Assembly: GCF_030864355.1 (NCBI RefSeq)
Contig: NC_083393.1
Span: forward strand, 744,001 to 808,000
Source: Cutaneotrichosporon cavernicola
Taxonomy: Eukaryota; Basidiomycota; Tremellomycetes; Trichosporonales; Trichosporonaceae
Length of the DNA: 64,000 nt
Reading direction: 5' to 3'
The notes below the pieces were generated by a model. It was not told where the DNA came from. It saw only the letters and a program-made list of their open reading frames with translations, and searched no databases. Within the stretch, counting starts at the first letter, position 1, and each line of letters opens with the position of its first letter. The translations under genes were made by a program, and so were the position numbers. Shown here in pieces: positions 34,851 to 47,321 of this stretch.

Positions 34851-35613
34851 GGTTGACAAGGAGCGGCGGAGGGGAGTGAAGTGGGACAGGATGGCGAGAT
34901 GCTGACACGTTATGCGCGGGAAAATATGGTTTCCTCCTGGCTACCATCCCGCCGATCTCAATTTAGAGGTGGAGGTTGCATCCGGCATCAGACATCCGGC
35001 GGTAGGGTGATACATTGGTAGGATGCGGCTCAAAGCCTCTCTATGCACAGTGTTGCGAGACTCAGCTTGATATCATGTCTCTTCTGACCCTCCGAAGCAT
35101 CTCGTCTTGGGACAGTATCATGCATCAAGCATTGTTAGCAAGGTTGGCGTGAACACCATGAGCGATCTGATCTTTCAGGCACCACGTCTGTATCATCTGG
35201 TTGCCACCTACCAGCTACCAACAGATTATTGTGAAGCGGGATCAAATCTGCCCATGCCGATGTTGATAGACCCTCCCTGTTCTGCACAAACAAGCATTCC
35301 CGTCCCCCCCCCCCCTACTCTACAATCAACTCCTACCATTCATCATCCATCATCAACCATCAACAAAACTCCTTCTCCTTTATAATAACTGTTCCTCGCT
35401 TCATAGTCCACTTCAGCTTCCCCAGAATCGACAAACTCAACAGTCCGCACCTACGGATCTCTCTCGTTGCCTCTTGTTGATTTTGAGCTACCCCTCGACC
35501 TCCACCTTCCCTCCTCCTCATCACCCACATCTTCGTGTTCTCTGGCCTTCCCTTCCTCGGCTTCTCAACCGAATCTCTTGACGCCTAACCATCTGGCCGG
35601 CACCCTACGCGCC
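34851..35613. other. divergent intergenic region
   Basis: 0.76 kb between the GUK1 and MIF2 starts. Nothing recognisable as a gene or RNA. It contains a C-run (about 11 C) near 35307 and a CA/CT-rich MIF2 leader. Confidence 0.5.
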
Positions 35614-38171
35614 ATGCCGCCTCGCGGACACTCTCGCAAGAGCAGCCGCCCGATGACGCCAGCTACGCCGCGTGGGCGAGCTCCATCAACGCCGCGAGGA
35701 CAGCAGAAATATGTGCCGTACAATACGCAGCCCGACCTGGTCGGAACGTGAGTGCCTGGCATGGTTGTGACTGCCGCTGACACGTTCCTACGCTTGCCCT
35801 CGTCCACCCCACCTTCCTTCGCGATTCAATCCCTGCCTTGCTCGCCCCTGCTATGCCAAATCCTACAGCCGTACCGGCATGCCCATGAAGAAGGACGTAC
35901 CCCGCAACGAAGAAGGAATCGAGGACCCGGCAGCCTTCTTCGATTCGTCGCCGCCTGCGCGGGGTCCACAAGCTACGCCAAATGGCCGCGGTTTCCTTGC
36001 TTCAAGTCCCCCATCGCCCCCGCCTCCATCTACCATCCGGCAGCGGCGGCGACCACGCCTGAGTGACATGAACAATGACTCTGACTCGGACGTTGACAGC
36101 TTAGTGGCTGATGGGCTTCTCGACGACGATCTTGAGCAGGAGAACATCACCCCACCCCCACTAATGCACCAAAGCTCCCCAAGTGCATCCAGCTCTGGCC
36201 GGTGCTGACTGCAGATCCGCCGGCATCTGTCCCCCAACGGCGACGCGACATGGATGACGAGGACAACCCCTTCCGTCCCGTCCCTGCTGAATCCTCGACG
36301 AGGGCCAACGGGCTAAACTCGCCGTTTCGCGACGCCGACGCAGATATGGATGGCCTCAACGACGCGTTCGACACAAACGACCTCGAAGCAGAAGTCACGG
36401 AACAGCTGGAAGAGACTCACCTCGGCGACGTTGACGAAGACTCGCAGCCCGTGCGCGCTCGCCGCCAGTCAGAAGGCTTCAAGGGGCCACATCCTCCATC
36501 GTCTGGTGGCGTTCCCGACAGCGTCACAGCCACTAGAGACGCTGAGCCCATGGATGACGCCAGTCACAGTGACGTCGGAGAGACGTTTGATGACAACGGG
36601 CCATCGGACGACGGCGACCACAGTGACGTTGGACAGCCGTTTGATGACAACGGGCCCTTGGACGACGGCGATCGAAGTGACGTCGGGGAGGCGTTTGATG
36701 ATAATGGGCCATTGGACGACGGCGATCTCAGTGACGACGGGGAGCCCTTCGCCGTCAAGGAGCCTGAGCCGATGGACTTGGGCGACGACGAACCACAACC
36801 CCGCAGCGAAGACGACGATGTGGATCTCGAGCAGCAGGCTATGGCGTACGAGAACGAGGAGGGAGACCTTCCCGAAGAAGACGACAGCCTCGAGTACCCG
36901 AAGCGCGGCACAAAGCGCACTTTCACTGCCACACCACAGAAGAAGGTTAAGCGCAAGTCACAGTTCGTGGGTGAGGGAGGCAACCAGTATGTCGGCGACT
37001 TTGTCTGCAGACGATCCGGTCGACACCATATCAAGCCCCTCGAGTGGTGGCGTGGGGAACACAAAGAGTGGGGACAGGGCTTGTACGGCCCAGAGATCAA
37101 GAGCATTGTCCGGCTACCAGAAACAGTCGCGGTCAAGCCACCAAGCGCGACTCGGAAAGGCCGCGGCCGTGGCCGTGGTCGAGGTCGCTCACAGACCGGC
37201 CGCTTGCAGTCTGCCTCTGCCTCACCTCCAGAGGTGCCTCCCGGCATGGAGCACCTGGACATCGATCGAAACATCGAAACAATGGTCGCTGTGAAGGACT
37301 ATACGACAGGAGATGATGTCGTGAGGAGTAGGTGTTCGATCTGAGCCACAGCTGATGTCCAGAGGCGTTCTTACCGCATTCTTTCATCGAGCCGAAGCCG
37401 GTCAAGGGCGGTTCGTTCTACTACCAGAAGGCCTTTGGGGAAGACGGGTTCCTTGCTGGCGGTGTCGTCATGATTCCGCCTGGTGGTGAAAAGCCGGCCA
37501 AACCATCCGGTGACAATGCCTATGTACGTTGGCCTAACTGATCGCACTGATTCCAGATCTTTTACGTCACCAAGGGCGCTGTCGAGGTTAACATTGCGGG
37601 CAATATCACGCCAATTGGTCCCCAGTCGATGTTCATGGTTCCTCGAGGTAGGCCATTACTCTGTTTGTACCTGCTCATCCTAGGTAACAACTACAGCATC
37701 GCCAACAAGTTCCAACACCCAGCCACGCTCGTCTTCTCCCAGGGTCGCAAGATATCCCAGAACGAAGAGGAAAGGACACAGTTCCTGGCCAAACAGGCAG
37801 CCGAAAGGCGGGTGGTGCGCGCGGAGCGTGAACGAGACCGCGTGGAACTGGACCCGGAAGATTTCGAGGCAAAATGGGCCGGCTGGGATGACGGCTTGAT
37901 ATTGAGGGTGATTGATGACATATCGAGCGAGCACGACGACGACGACGACGACGACGTGCTAAGCGATGAGAGTCTGAGTCGCTTCCTACCAGATCAAGCA
38001 CCATTGCACCTTGGCACTGCCTCTGCTTCTGATCGCTCCTCATCCGTTCCATCAGAACCAGAGATGTCAATCAAGCGGGGCCCTGGGCGACCACGCAAGA
38101 ACCCAGATGAACCAAAGCGACAGCCGGCCAAACGAGGACGGCCGTCGAAGAGGGGTCGTGGTAGAGCATAG
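35614..38171 (+). CDS. MIF2: Mif2/CENP-C, inner kinetochore protein
   Basis: Centromere protein of 766 residues that bridges CENP-A nucleosomes to the outer kinetochore. Exons: 35614-35747, 35869-36182, 36215-37327, 37363-37523, 37557-37647 and 37684-38171. The CENP-C signature RRSGRHHIKPLEWWRGE lies near residues 415-431. The C-terminal cupin dimerisation domain, about 520-630, shows GGVVMIPPGG, IFYVTKGAVEVNIAGN and MFMVPRGNNYSIAN. The end carries AT-hook-like elements KRGPGRPRKNP and KRGRPSKRGRGR. The N-terminus is Ser/Pro/Arg-rich (RPMTPATPRGRAPSTPRG). Between residues 265 and 330 is a tandem 18-residue acidic repeat. Four of five introns are 32-36 nt; the 32-nt one resolves an apparent frameshift near 36190. 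Confidence 0.95.
36565..36750 (+). repeat. 54-bp coding minisatellite in MIF2
   Basis: Three full copies and one partial copy of an 18-residue unit: SDVGxxFDDNGPxDDGDx. At nucleotide level the unit is 54 bp and the copies are closely similar. It lies in the acidic linker between the N-terminal region and the CENP-C motif and preserves the frame. Confidence 0.9.
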
Positions 38172-38979
38172 CGTTGGGGGATGTTGTAAAGTACAGACGA
38201 TTAGTATGATGCATGGCGACGGCGACCCAGCTTTGGTGGTCTAAATGTGCACGGTCATTGTTTACGGCCGAGTTGGGCTTCTGGCAGTGGGCGGCATGGT
38301 GGGGCTTACGGAGTTAAAGAGACGGGGAGAAGGGGGGTTGAGTGGGCCCAAATAAGACTTTATCACCACACACCAGTTCACCAAGATGTCTCAATTACGC
38401 TATGTCTCACCTCACTTGGATGATCACTAAGCAGATGCTTAGCAATACAGTTTCAGACATTAATAATCTTGTTGTAATGACTGGGATTATCCGATTAGGC
38501 CCTGAATGCAGTGAGGTTATGGAATTTTGGAGTGACGAATGAAATCTGATCCCGAGATTTTAGGAGCTGGGAGCATGGGAGCAGGGGGATATGGGCCATA
38601 GGCTATATTGGGGATATTGGGGAGGCCTGGGATTTTGGGAGAGGAGAGATGAAGCTGACAACGTGCAACTGGGGAGAGCTTGACCACCTGGGCCAGTTGG
38701 GTCAGGTGAGGAGGGGAGCTACCACAGCCACCAACGCCACACCCTGGCTCAAAACCCCCCCCCCCCGGGCTCATGGCTCACACCTCCCATTCTTACCCCT
38801 TCTCCCTGCTCCGCCTGTCAGCCTGCAGTTGTCGACCTCATTCAACATTCATCATCCATCATCCATCAATTCACTCCCCTTCATTATATCGTGAAACTCA
38901 CTCAGACATCTCTACATCGCCAGCGAGACAATCCTAATAGATACACCAAAGGCCAAAGCCGACGGCCAATCAGCCCATC
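38172..38979. other. intergenic stretch
   Basis: 0.8 kb between MIF2 and RSP5, both on the plus strand. Contains a 10-bp tandem unit (near 38603-38623, TATTGGGGA-like), a C homopolymer of about 13 at 38753, and a CA/CT-rich RSP5 leader. No gene or RNA recognised. Confidence 0.5.
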
Positions 38980-41900
38980 ATGAGCGCACTCCAAACTCGC
39001 GGCGCTACCATGTACGTTTCTCATAGAACACTCGCCACCACACAGCCTGCTAACGCCGTTCCTCCCACGCCCTGGCCCCAACCGCACACCACCACCAACC
39101 ATCGCTTGATTCCATACCATTCTTATATCTCTCGTCCTCATGCCACCCGACTCGGTACATTGCACCACGCCCGACGATGCCCGCTCTCTCAATCAGGTCG
39201 CGCAAGATACGCATCACTAGTATGTCGCGCGCGCGGTTCCTTTGCGATGAATGCTGACAGTGTCCTTTCCTCTCTTCGCGTTCTTCTTCGTGTTCATCTT
39301 CCCTCGTCTGTCCTTCCCCCTTCCCTCATCGGTCGCGTATCTCTCCCATCTTTCCCCGCAACCAACGCGCTCGTCTACTTCGCCTCGACTCAATCCCGCT
39401 CGTGTCCTCTCGGCTCCGCGCCACGTGCACCGCCCTCATTCCACGAATCCAATGGCCAACCCACCCTTGCCGACGCCCACGGCCCGTCATGGCCCCGCTT
39501 CCCATTTGCGTTTTGCGATCGCCTTGGCGTTACAGTCGTTGCTGCCGACTCGCTGATCAAGCGGGACATTCTGCGGTTACCCGACCCGTTTGCGATTGTG
39601 AGCGTGGACGGGGAGCAGATCCACACCACCTCTCCCATCAAGCGCACGCTCAACCCGTACTGGAACGAAAACTTTGACATTACGGTCAAGGACAGCAGCG
39701 TGGTGGCTGTTCAGATCTTTGACCAGCGCAAGTTTAAGAGAAAGGACCAGGGCTTCCTTGGCGTAATCAATGTCAAGGTGTCAGATGTGCTCGACCTCGA
39801 GCTAGGTGGTCAAGGTGAGTCGATTGAAGTGCATTCAGGGTGGCCACATTGGGATCTTTGACACCACCACCTTTGAGTGTTGAATCAACTGAACACATTC
39901 AACCCGACTACTCTGGCATTGTTCAGTGTACTGAGCAACGACGCTGACAATATTTAGAGATGCTCACACTCGACCTCAAAAAGGGTTCCGAGAACGTTAC
40001 TGTCAACGGCAAACTCGTCATCTACCTCTCCACCCACACAAACCAGCCCATCCCCAACCCTGCCCCGTCGAACCCTCCAACCCCCGTAGTGCTTCCCAGC
40101 ATCCCGAGCGCCCCGCCCTCGGCGACCAACAGCACCAACAATGTCCCCACACCCGAGCCTCCAATCAGTCCTGCGGTCACCCACCAGCAGCCCCAAGTCC
40201 CACTGCAGGCCCCACAACAGCCGGCCCAGACAACGCCAACACCCCCAGTGGTGTCTCCGCAGTCGCAAGCCCATCAGGCTGCTGCAGCAATTACAGCTGG
40301 CACCCACCAGCAGCCATCCGCCCAGTTCGACTCCCGCTCGGACCAGCTTGGGCCTCTGCCGCCTGGATGGGAGCGTCGCATTGACCACCTTGGCCGCCAG
40401 TACTACGTTGACCACAACACGCGCACAACGACTTGGAACCGACCATCCACAGACCAGTCGAGCAACAACTCTGCTCGCATCGCCGACGACAACGCCGCCC
40501 GATCGCGTCTCAACAACCGCCTCCTGGCTGACGACATTTTGGATGCGCAGCCAGGCACTGATGGTTCGCACACGCCCAACAGCGCGCAACAGCAGTTCGG
40601 CCAGGGGATTCCCGTCAACCAGCAGACTACTGTTGGCTCGGGGCCCCTCCCGGCAGGCTGGGAGCAGCGGTTCACACCCGAGGGCCGACCATACTTTGTT
40701 GACCACAACACTCGCACGACCACATGGGTCGACCCTCGTCGCCAGCAGCTGCTGCGCGTGATTGCGCCCAACCAGCCTGGCATGACTGTCCAGCCCCAGA
40801 CTGTCAGTCAGCTTGGGCCCCTTCCCTCGGGCTGGGAGATGCGCCTCACCTCAACGGCGCGTGTGTACTTTGTGGACCACAACACCAAGACAACGACCTG
40901 GGACGACCCCCGTCTGCCGTCGTCGCTCGACCAGAACGTGCCGCAGTACAAGCGCGACTTCCGCCGCAAGCTCATCTACTTCCGTTCGCAGCCAGCGCTT
41001 CGCTCCAACACGGGTCAGTGCCACATCAAGGTGTCGCGCGAGAACATCTTCGAGGGCTCGTACACTGAGATTATGCGCCAGTCGCCCAACGACCTGAAGA
41101 AGCGCCTAATGATCAAGTTCGAGGGCGAGGACGGTCTCGACTACGGAGGTCTGTCGCGTGAATTCTTCTTCCTCCTCTCCCACGAAATGTTCAACCCCTT
41201 CTACTGCCTCTTCGAGTACTCAGCGCACGACAACTACACGCTCCAGATCAACCCCAACTCGGCCGTCAACCCGGAGCACCTGAACTACTTCAAGTTCATC
41301 GGCCGTGCCGTCGGTCTCGCCATCTTCCACCGTCGCTTCCTTGACGTCTACTTTATCGCCTCGTTCTACAAGATGATCCTCAAGAAGAAGATCACTGTTG
41401 CTGACCTCGAGTCGGTCGACCCCGGTCTCTTACGAGGTCTCACTTGGATGCTCGAGAACGACATCACCGGCGTCATTGAGGAGACGTTCTCGATCACCGA
41501 GGAGCACTTTGACGAGATTGTCACAATCGACCTCAAGGACGGTGGCCAAAACATCGACGTCACGGAGGGCAACAAGAAGGAATATGTTGAGCTGGTGACA
41601 GAGTACCGCATCCAGCGCCGTGTCAGGGAGCAGTTCGAGCATTTCATGAGCGGCTTCAACGAACTCATCCCGCAGGAGCTCATCAACGTCTTTGACGAGC
41701 GCGAGCTCGAGCTCCTCATCGGCGGTATGTCCGACATTGACATGGACGACTGGCAGAAGCACACCGACTACCGCGGATACAACCCCAGCGACGAGGTCGT
41801 CGACTGGTTCTGGAAGATTGTGCGCTCGTGGCCCGCCGAGCGCAAGTCGCGTCTCCTCCAGTTCACCACCGGCACGTCGCGTATTCCTGTCAACGGCTTC

Positions 41901-42121
41901 AAGGACCTGCAAGGCTCGGACGGCCCTCGCCGCTTCACTATCGAGAAGGCCGGCGAGATCACGCAGCTGCCAAAGTCTCACACTTGTTTCAACCGTATCG
42001 ATCTGCCCGCGTACAAGACTTACGAGGCGCTTGAGCAGAAGCTCACCCTTGCGTACGTCTGCCTACTTGAACTGATGCTGACCCCAGTGTCGAGGAGACC
42101 GTCGGCTTCGGCCAGGAGTAA
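38980..42121 (+). CDS. RSP5: Rsp5, NEDD4-family HECT E3 ubiquitin ligase
   Basis: C2-WW-HECT ubiquitin ligase of 820 residues acting at endosomes and the plasma membrane, and on Pol II and lipid regulators. Exons: 38980-39011, 39197-39219, 39536-39814, 39958-42052 and 42088-42121. C2 domain: [18 protein letters not shown] through about residue 110. Three WW domains at about 240, 340 and 395, each LPxGWE...YxVDHNTxTTTW. HECT domain from about 445 to the end; catalytic Cys near residue 788 in [14 protein letters not shown]. The C-terminal EETVGFGQE is typical. A Pro/Gln-rich linker lies between C2 and WW1. Exon 2 is a 23-nt microexon needed to complete the first C2 strand; the intron after it is unusually long (316 nt) and its acceptor lacks the usual CTGAC. 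Confidence 0.95.
39197..39219 (+). other. 23-nt microexon of RSP5
   Basis: Encodes SRKIRIT of the first C2 strand. It is bounded by AATCAG upstream and GTATGT downstream, and keeps the frame with both neighbours. Without it the conserved KIRIT stretch of Rsp5 would be lost. Confidence 0.85.
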
Positions 42122-42316
42122 CCCACACACGCCCACTCTGGCCCACAACCGCGCGGAAGCGCCTAGACTGTACTTGGACTCTCAGATCGTAATCTTCCAT
42201 ACCTGTATCGAAGTGTTGCCGAATGGAATGGCCGTCGCCCTGCACAGCAGCTATGCAGAATGCACGTTATGTTTACCGTAGAGTCTGCGATAGCAATACA
42301 TGGCACGTCTACTCTA

Positions 42317-43277
42317 TTACTGGCGTTTACTACCCCCGAATCCACCAAAGCCCATCATGTCCTCCATGCTCTGCTGTGCGGCCACCGCTGCCTCGACCTC
42401 CTTCTCCCCGCGCTTGCCCTCGACTCCAAGTCGGGCAAGCTCCTCCCGCTCGCGCTCCTCTGCGCGCTTCCGTCGCCTCTCGTCGCGTCGCGCCTCGCGC
42501 TTTTCCCTCTCGGCTGAACGCACCTCCTCGAGCCGCTGGTTAAAGTCGTAGTTCTTAGCATCGACTTTAGTCTTGGACTGTTCACGGAGCTGGGCGATTC
42601 GTGCGCGAACTTGGGCAACAGTGGACCGCGCAACGTGTGTTGACTGGCCGAGTTTGCCAAGGTCTGGGAACAAATCAGTATGGACAGGAGGATACGCAGC
42701 GACGTTTACATCCCACACGACGACGACTCACGAAAGTTCGAGTTGAGGTGGTCGAGGTAACTCAGTGAATCCTTGAGTGTCCGATTACACAGCTCGCACT
42801 GGGGTCAGCTAGCCCAAGGCTGACGCAAGGACACACATAGAACCCCGCACCGCGTTGTCCCGTCCCAGCCGCATTGGAGACCAGCATCGTCTTCCCAAGA
42901 TTCTTGGAGATGTCGACGCCGTGTGCCTGCGCGTACCCGGTCGCGCCGGGGACTCTGACGTCGTCGGGGCGGAATTTACGGCCTGCCGTTAGCCCTCTTG
43001 CCCTCTTGCCCTCTTGCCCTCTTGCCTTGCCCCTCGATATCGCACGACCTCCATCCCCCTGACATCGCACAATCTCCAGCTCGCCTAGAGGTCGCGCCGC
43101 TCGATCTGCCACTCACCCTCCCGCATGGCCTTGTCGCGCGCCTGGGCGAACGCTTTCGATTCCCGGTCCTTGTCGCGCGCCTTCTCCGTCCACTCCCCCT
43201 TGTCCCAGTTCTTGCGCTCAGGTACTGGCGGCTAGAGTCAGATACTTTAGGGGTGGGATCACCTTATTAGACTCCAT
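42317..43277 (-). CDS. SNU23: Snu23/ZMAT2, U4/U6.U5 tri-snRNP zinc-finger protein
   Basis: Spliceosomal B-complex protein of 229 residues that acts near the 5' splice site during activation. Exons: 43277-43263, 43231-43117, 42982-42837, 42798-42732 and 42663-42317. N-terminus MESNKPPVPERKNWDKGEW and GRKFRPDDVRVPG match the family. The matrin-type C2H2 finger is CELCNRTLKDSLSYLDHLNS plus NFH, split by an intron before its final His. A charged helical region (FNQRLEEVRSAEREKREARR) precedes the terminal EDMMGFGGFGGSKRQ. Exon 1 codes only five residues and the next intron is 31 nt. The second intron contains an 8-bp tandem repeat. It diverges from NUP133 over 213 bp and converges with RSP5 (195 bp). 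Confidence 0.94.
42993..43024 (+). repeat. octanucleotide tandem repeat, four copies, intronic
   Basis: Unit CCCTCTTG repeated four times on the plus strand, that is, a purine-rich repeat close to the 3' splice site of the second SNU23 intron as transcribed. Confidence 0.9.
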
Positions 43278-43490
43278 GTTGGCAGATGGTAGAAGAATGA
43301 AGTGATCGAGAGGTGGCAAAGAGAGTTGAACTTGGCACTAACACCTCCACTCACGGATCACGTGACGCCAGGAAATCACCAACAATCGGCCACCTCGCTT
43401 TCGATCATCACTCATCCTTCCTTGTGCCTCTTGCTCGAACACCTACCCGCCTACCCTCCTCCTCCTTCTCCCACCCCTCCCCCCCGCGCA
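43278..43490. promoter_or_regulatory. divergent promoter region, SNU23 / NUP133
   Basis: Only 213 bp separate the two start codons, so both promoters overlap. The NUP133 side is pyrimidine-rich. No defined factor site was identified. Confidence 0.5.
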
Positions 43491-46400
43491 ATGTTCAACA
43501 ACCCGCGGGCGACGCCCCGCCCGCGCCGGGGGCGCGATAGCACTGCGCCTCGGCAGTCGATGTTCCCCTCGGAGACCCCAGCACGTAACGTCCACCAGCG
43601 TACGATACCATCCCCAACGCACGAACACAACTTTGAGGCGGCTGACTACCGCCTCCTCTGGTCCCGCGATGCTCGGCATAGCGTGACGGCCGCGGGTGTC
43701 CTCCCAACCGAGGTAGCGCGGCAAGTCGAGAACGCCGACTTCATACTGCACACAGTCGCGGCACAACTCGACCCGGCGAGCGGGTTTGCGCTGGTATCGG
43801 GTCCCGATTCGTGTTTGGCGTGGAAGTACACGAAGCAGGCTAGCAACCCCACCGTCTCCGTCTTCCCCGCTCCCCAACCTACGCGGTCGCACATGGCCAC
43901 TGTTCCTCCCGCCCTCGCTGCTTTCTATGGCACTACCGAGCCGGGCCTGCTGCTTGTCAGCGCTACTGGCGAGGTGCGGTTTTGGGAGAGTATGGGTCTG
44001 GCACTGCACAATGTGCAGCGGTTCCAGAGCCTTCAGCTTGATGTGGGACTCGACTTTGCCGAGCACCTCTGGAAGATCGACGAGGCCACTTTTGTCGTTA
44101 CTACCACTGCGTCGACTGGGTTCCGGCTGAGCATTGTGCACGAGGGTGGGCGCCTCGTGCCCAAGGCGATAGCGTTTACGCGTGCCAGTGGCATGAGCAT
44201 CTTTACCCGCCAGAGCACGGCTATCTTCCACGACACCGCCGAACGGAACGGTATCGTCGCTGCCGCACCGGCCCAGGGCGGATGCTTCCTTCTCGGCCGC
44301 AGCACCCTGCAGATGTGGAATCTCGGGCTCGACGGGAGCGTGCGCGTGAGTTATCGCACTCTGTGTCAGCTGACAGCAGCTCGGATGGGAGATTGACATC
44401 CGCGAGAGCATCGGTTCCCTCCTCCTCAACACTGACGGCGCGTGGTCATCTGGCAACATGCTCCTCATGTTCAACGACCTCGTTGCTGTTTCGCAGCACA
44501 AGCACGCCGTCCTCGTCAGCTACCACCGGCGGGACGGTGCCAGCGGCGACCGCAAGCAGGCACAGCACGCCATCATAGTCTTCGAGAACCCCGATGCCCG
44601 CCGATTCACCGTCGACAACAGCGTGTATCTCTCGTACCTCGCCCACCCGGACCCGCGCATGCTCGACGTCCCCCGCCTCTTCATTCCGCGCGGCTCGCGG
44701 ACCGCGTTTATCCGCTTCTCCGACGCGATTCTCATGGCGTCCCTCTCGAGCAGTGAGTGTACCTGAGTCTGTTCTAACTTGCACAGGCCCGTACGAGGAT
44801 GTCATATCGCTACGCGATTCGGGGCGTAACGCGTTCATAGGCGTCGCGCCTTCCCCTCCTGGGCATGCCGCATCTAGCGTCGTGGCGATGGCATCGCTCG
44901 GTGGTATCATGACGATCGAGGTACACGAGGGTGCCGCGCAGGCGCGCAAGATGACTTCTGCGGCGAGTGCCACCGCGCGCCTCAAGAACAAGCTCGAGCA
45001 GGCTGTCTTCTTCGGTGCCAACCGAGAGGTGAGCTGTCGCGAGATGTGCGTAGCTGACAACAGAACCCCCTCACCTTCGACCTGCCCGCTGGTTTCCAGG
45101 GTGACCTACCCGCGGCGACCGAGGAGGTGTCCGCCGAGGTCGTCTCGAATAGTGAACCTAATCTCCATGCTTACCGGCTGACACCAGGCGCTGCTTTCAT
45201 GACTCCCATCAGCGAGACGCGGCAGTCGCTCATGGACCGCCTTGCCAAGTTGCGGGAGCTGTTGCTCTTCATCCGCCGCAATGGGGTGCTTAGCTTGGTG
45301 TGTGCCCATAGACGTTCTTTTTATCAGCACTGACCCCAGCTCCCGGACTCGTCCCGTCGCCGCCTGTCGGCACACGCTGAGAAGATTCAGGCCGCCCTCG
45401 AGCTCTGGGACTACCAGAACCGTGTGATGGAGTGAGCTTAACGAAACGTTATGGCAAGCTGACAAAGCAGCAAGCTCAACTCGCGTTCGCCGCAGAGCCT
45501 GCTGGCAGACAGCATCCAGACCCTCATGAGCCAGCTGGGGGACGTTGATGAGGACTTTGTGCGCGCCTTCTTCCGCCGTCACGTCCTCAGCCTCGACCGC
45601 CTCCTTGGCACGGTCTTCGTCACGTTCAAGGCGGCTGTCGATGGGCTGGCGCCTGGTACGGACTCTTCCGCCTGGGTCCTGGAGGCGAACCGTATCTTCA
45701 CTGTGAGCTGATGCTCCTGCCGCCTAGCTGACATCAGATCGCGCTCCGAGCCTCGGACGCGTGGCGCATGAACGAGATGGACTTGTACGCGATTGACGCG
45801 AACCGCGCCACGGTCCATCTGTGGACCGCGTCCGACTCGCTCCTTAACGACATGGACTCACTGTACGCTCTCACGCGCAAGGTCATTCAAGATCGCACGC
45901 GACGCATCGGCACCATTGTCGACGAGGAGTCGAGCAACGCGACGGGCAACATTGCCCTCCAGCAGAAGGAGCAGGCTGAATTCAAGGCGCAGATGACAAC
46001 TCTTGCTGATGGACTGTGCGAGAATGTGGCAGACAAACTGCACGTTGCAGAGACGTGAGCTACCATGATCAAAATGTCAGCTGATAACAGCCGCGCTTCG
46101 GGCAAGAGCGAGGACACGGCTGAGACGCGCGACGTCCTCGTTCTCCAACAGAGATGGGACGAGCTCAAGCCGCGCGTTATCCGCCCGCTCGAGACTATTG
46201 GCCGTGTCGAGGAGGCGTACTCGCTCGCCGAGCAGTTCCGGGACTTCCCCACCCTTGTGTATCTGTGCGAGAAGAGCGGTGACGACGGGCGCACGCAGGC
46301 GTACATTGAGCGGTTCGGCAACGACTTTGCCTTTGAGCTGTACCAGTGGTACATTGACCAACGTGAGCTGGGACGTTGACAACATTAGCTGACATCAGGG

Positions 46401-47321
46401 CAATACTACGAGCTGCTAGCGCAGGACGAGGTGTACGGCGCGCGCCTGACGGCATTCTTCGCGGCGCACCCGCACCCCGCGTTGAGCTGGATGCACGACA
46501 TCGCGAGCAAGCGGTATGGCGCGGCGGCCGCGGCGCTGACCGTCGTGGACAGGCAGACCGTTGCGCTGGCAGAGAAGCAGCTTGTCGCCTCGATCGCCAA
46601 GCTCGCCGCTGTCGCTGAGTACAAGGTGTCTGGTGGGGGCCCGCACGCCGTGAGCCGCATCGACGACGAGCTTGACAACATCGCTGCACAGCGTGCTCTC
46701 GCAGACGACCTGCCAGACGACCCTGTGCCGTCGGTGCTTGACGAGCTGCCAGCCCTCAAGCACATTCTCGAGGACGGGGTGGACGCGCTGCGCGCTGGCG
46801 ACGCACTCTCCACTGAGGACTTGGTTGACGTGCTCACGCTCAAGGCCGGCGACCGGGGAGGAGACGGTGCGCTGGCTATCGAGAGGCTTCAGCGCGACGA
46901 CACGCTGCCAGCCGGCCGCGCCAGCGTCTCTCTCAAGAGCGCATGGCGGCGGATCTACATCCGCGACGACTGGGCCACGCTGGCCAACACAGCTGGCCGA
47001 AGCGAGGAGGATCTGCGCACCGGCCTGCGCCGTACGTGGGCGTACACGACCCTCTTCGCACTTCGGGACACGGGAGTGACCGAGAAGTACGTGCTCTCGC
47101 CCGCGCACGCACTTGCGACACCAAGCCAGGTCGAGGTCAGCGCGCGACACCCCTCCTTCTCTGCGGAGGATGTCGCCGCCCTAATGCACGACCACGAGGC
47201 TGAGTCGCACGTGCTCCTCAAGCTCGTTGAGGCGGGACTCGAGAAGCAACTCCAGGGCGTGCGGCAGCTGGTCAAGGCGGACGCGGAGCGGGAGGCGGAC
47301 GGCGACGTGGCCATGGAGTAA
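43491..47321 (+). CDS. NUP133: nucleoporin Nup133
   Basis: Scaffold nucleoporin of the Y complex (Nup84/Nup107 complex), 1,167 residues. Ten exons: 43491-44345, 44380-44752, 44787-45028, 45064-45151, 45188-45297, 45340-45431, 45471-45702, 45738-46054, 46091-46362 and 46399-47321. The N-terminal basic tail (TPRPRRGRDSTAPRQSM) precedes a beta-propeller, with blades visible in SGFALVSGPDSCLAWKY and GLLLVSATGEVRFWESMG. From residue 480 on the protein is helical (QSLMDRLAKLRELLLFIRRN, DVLVLQQRWDELKPRVIRPL), as in the Nup133 C-terminal stack. EEAYSLAEQFRDFPTLVYLC and LYQWYIDQRQYYELLAQ are typical of this family. All nine introns are 34-42 nt and every junction keeps the frame. It is modelled end to end. 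Confidence 0.92.

Noticed and set aside
36183..36214. Apparent frameshift splitting the MIF2 N-terminus into two genes
   Set aside because: A 32-nt GT-AG intron with a CTGAC branch site joins the frames cleanly.
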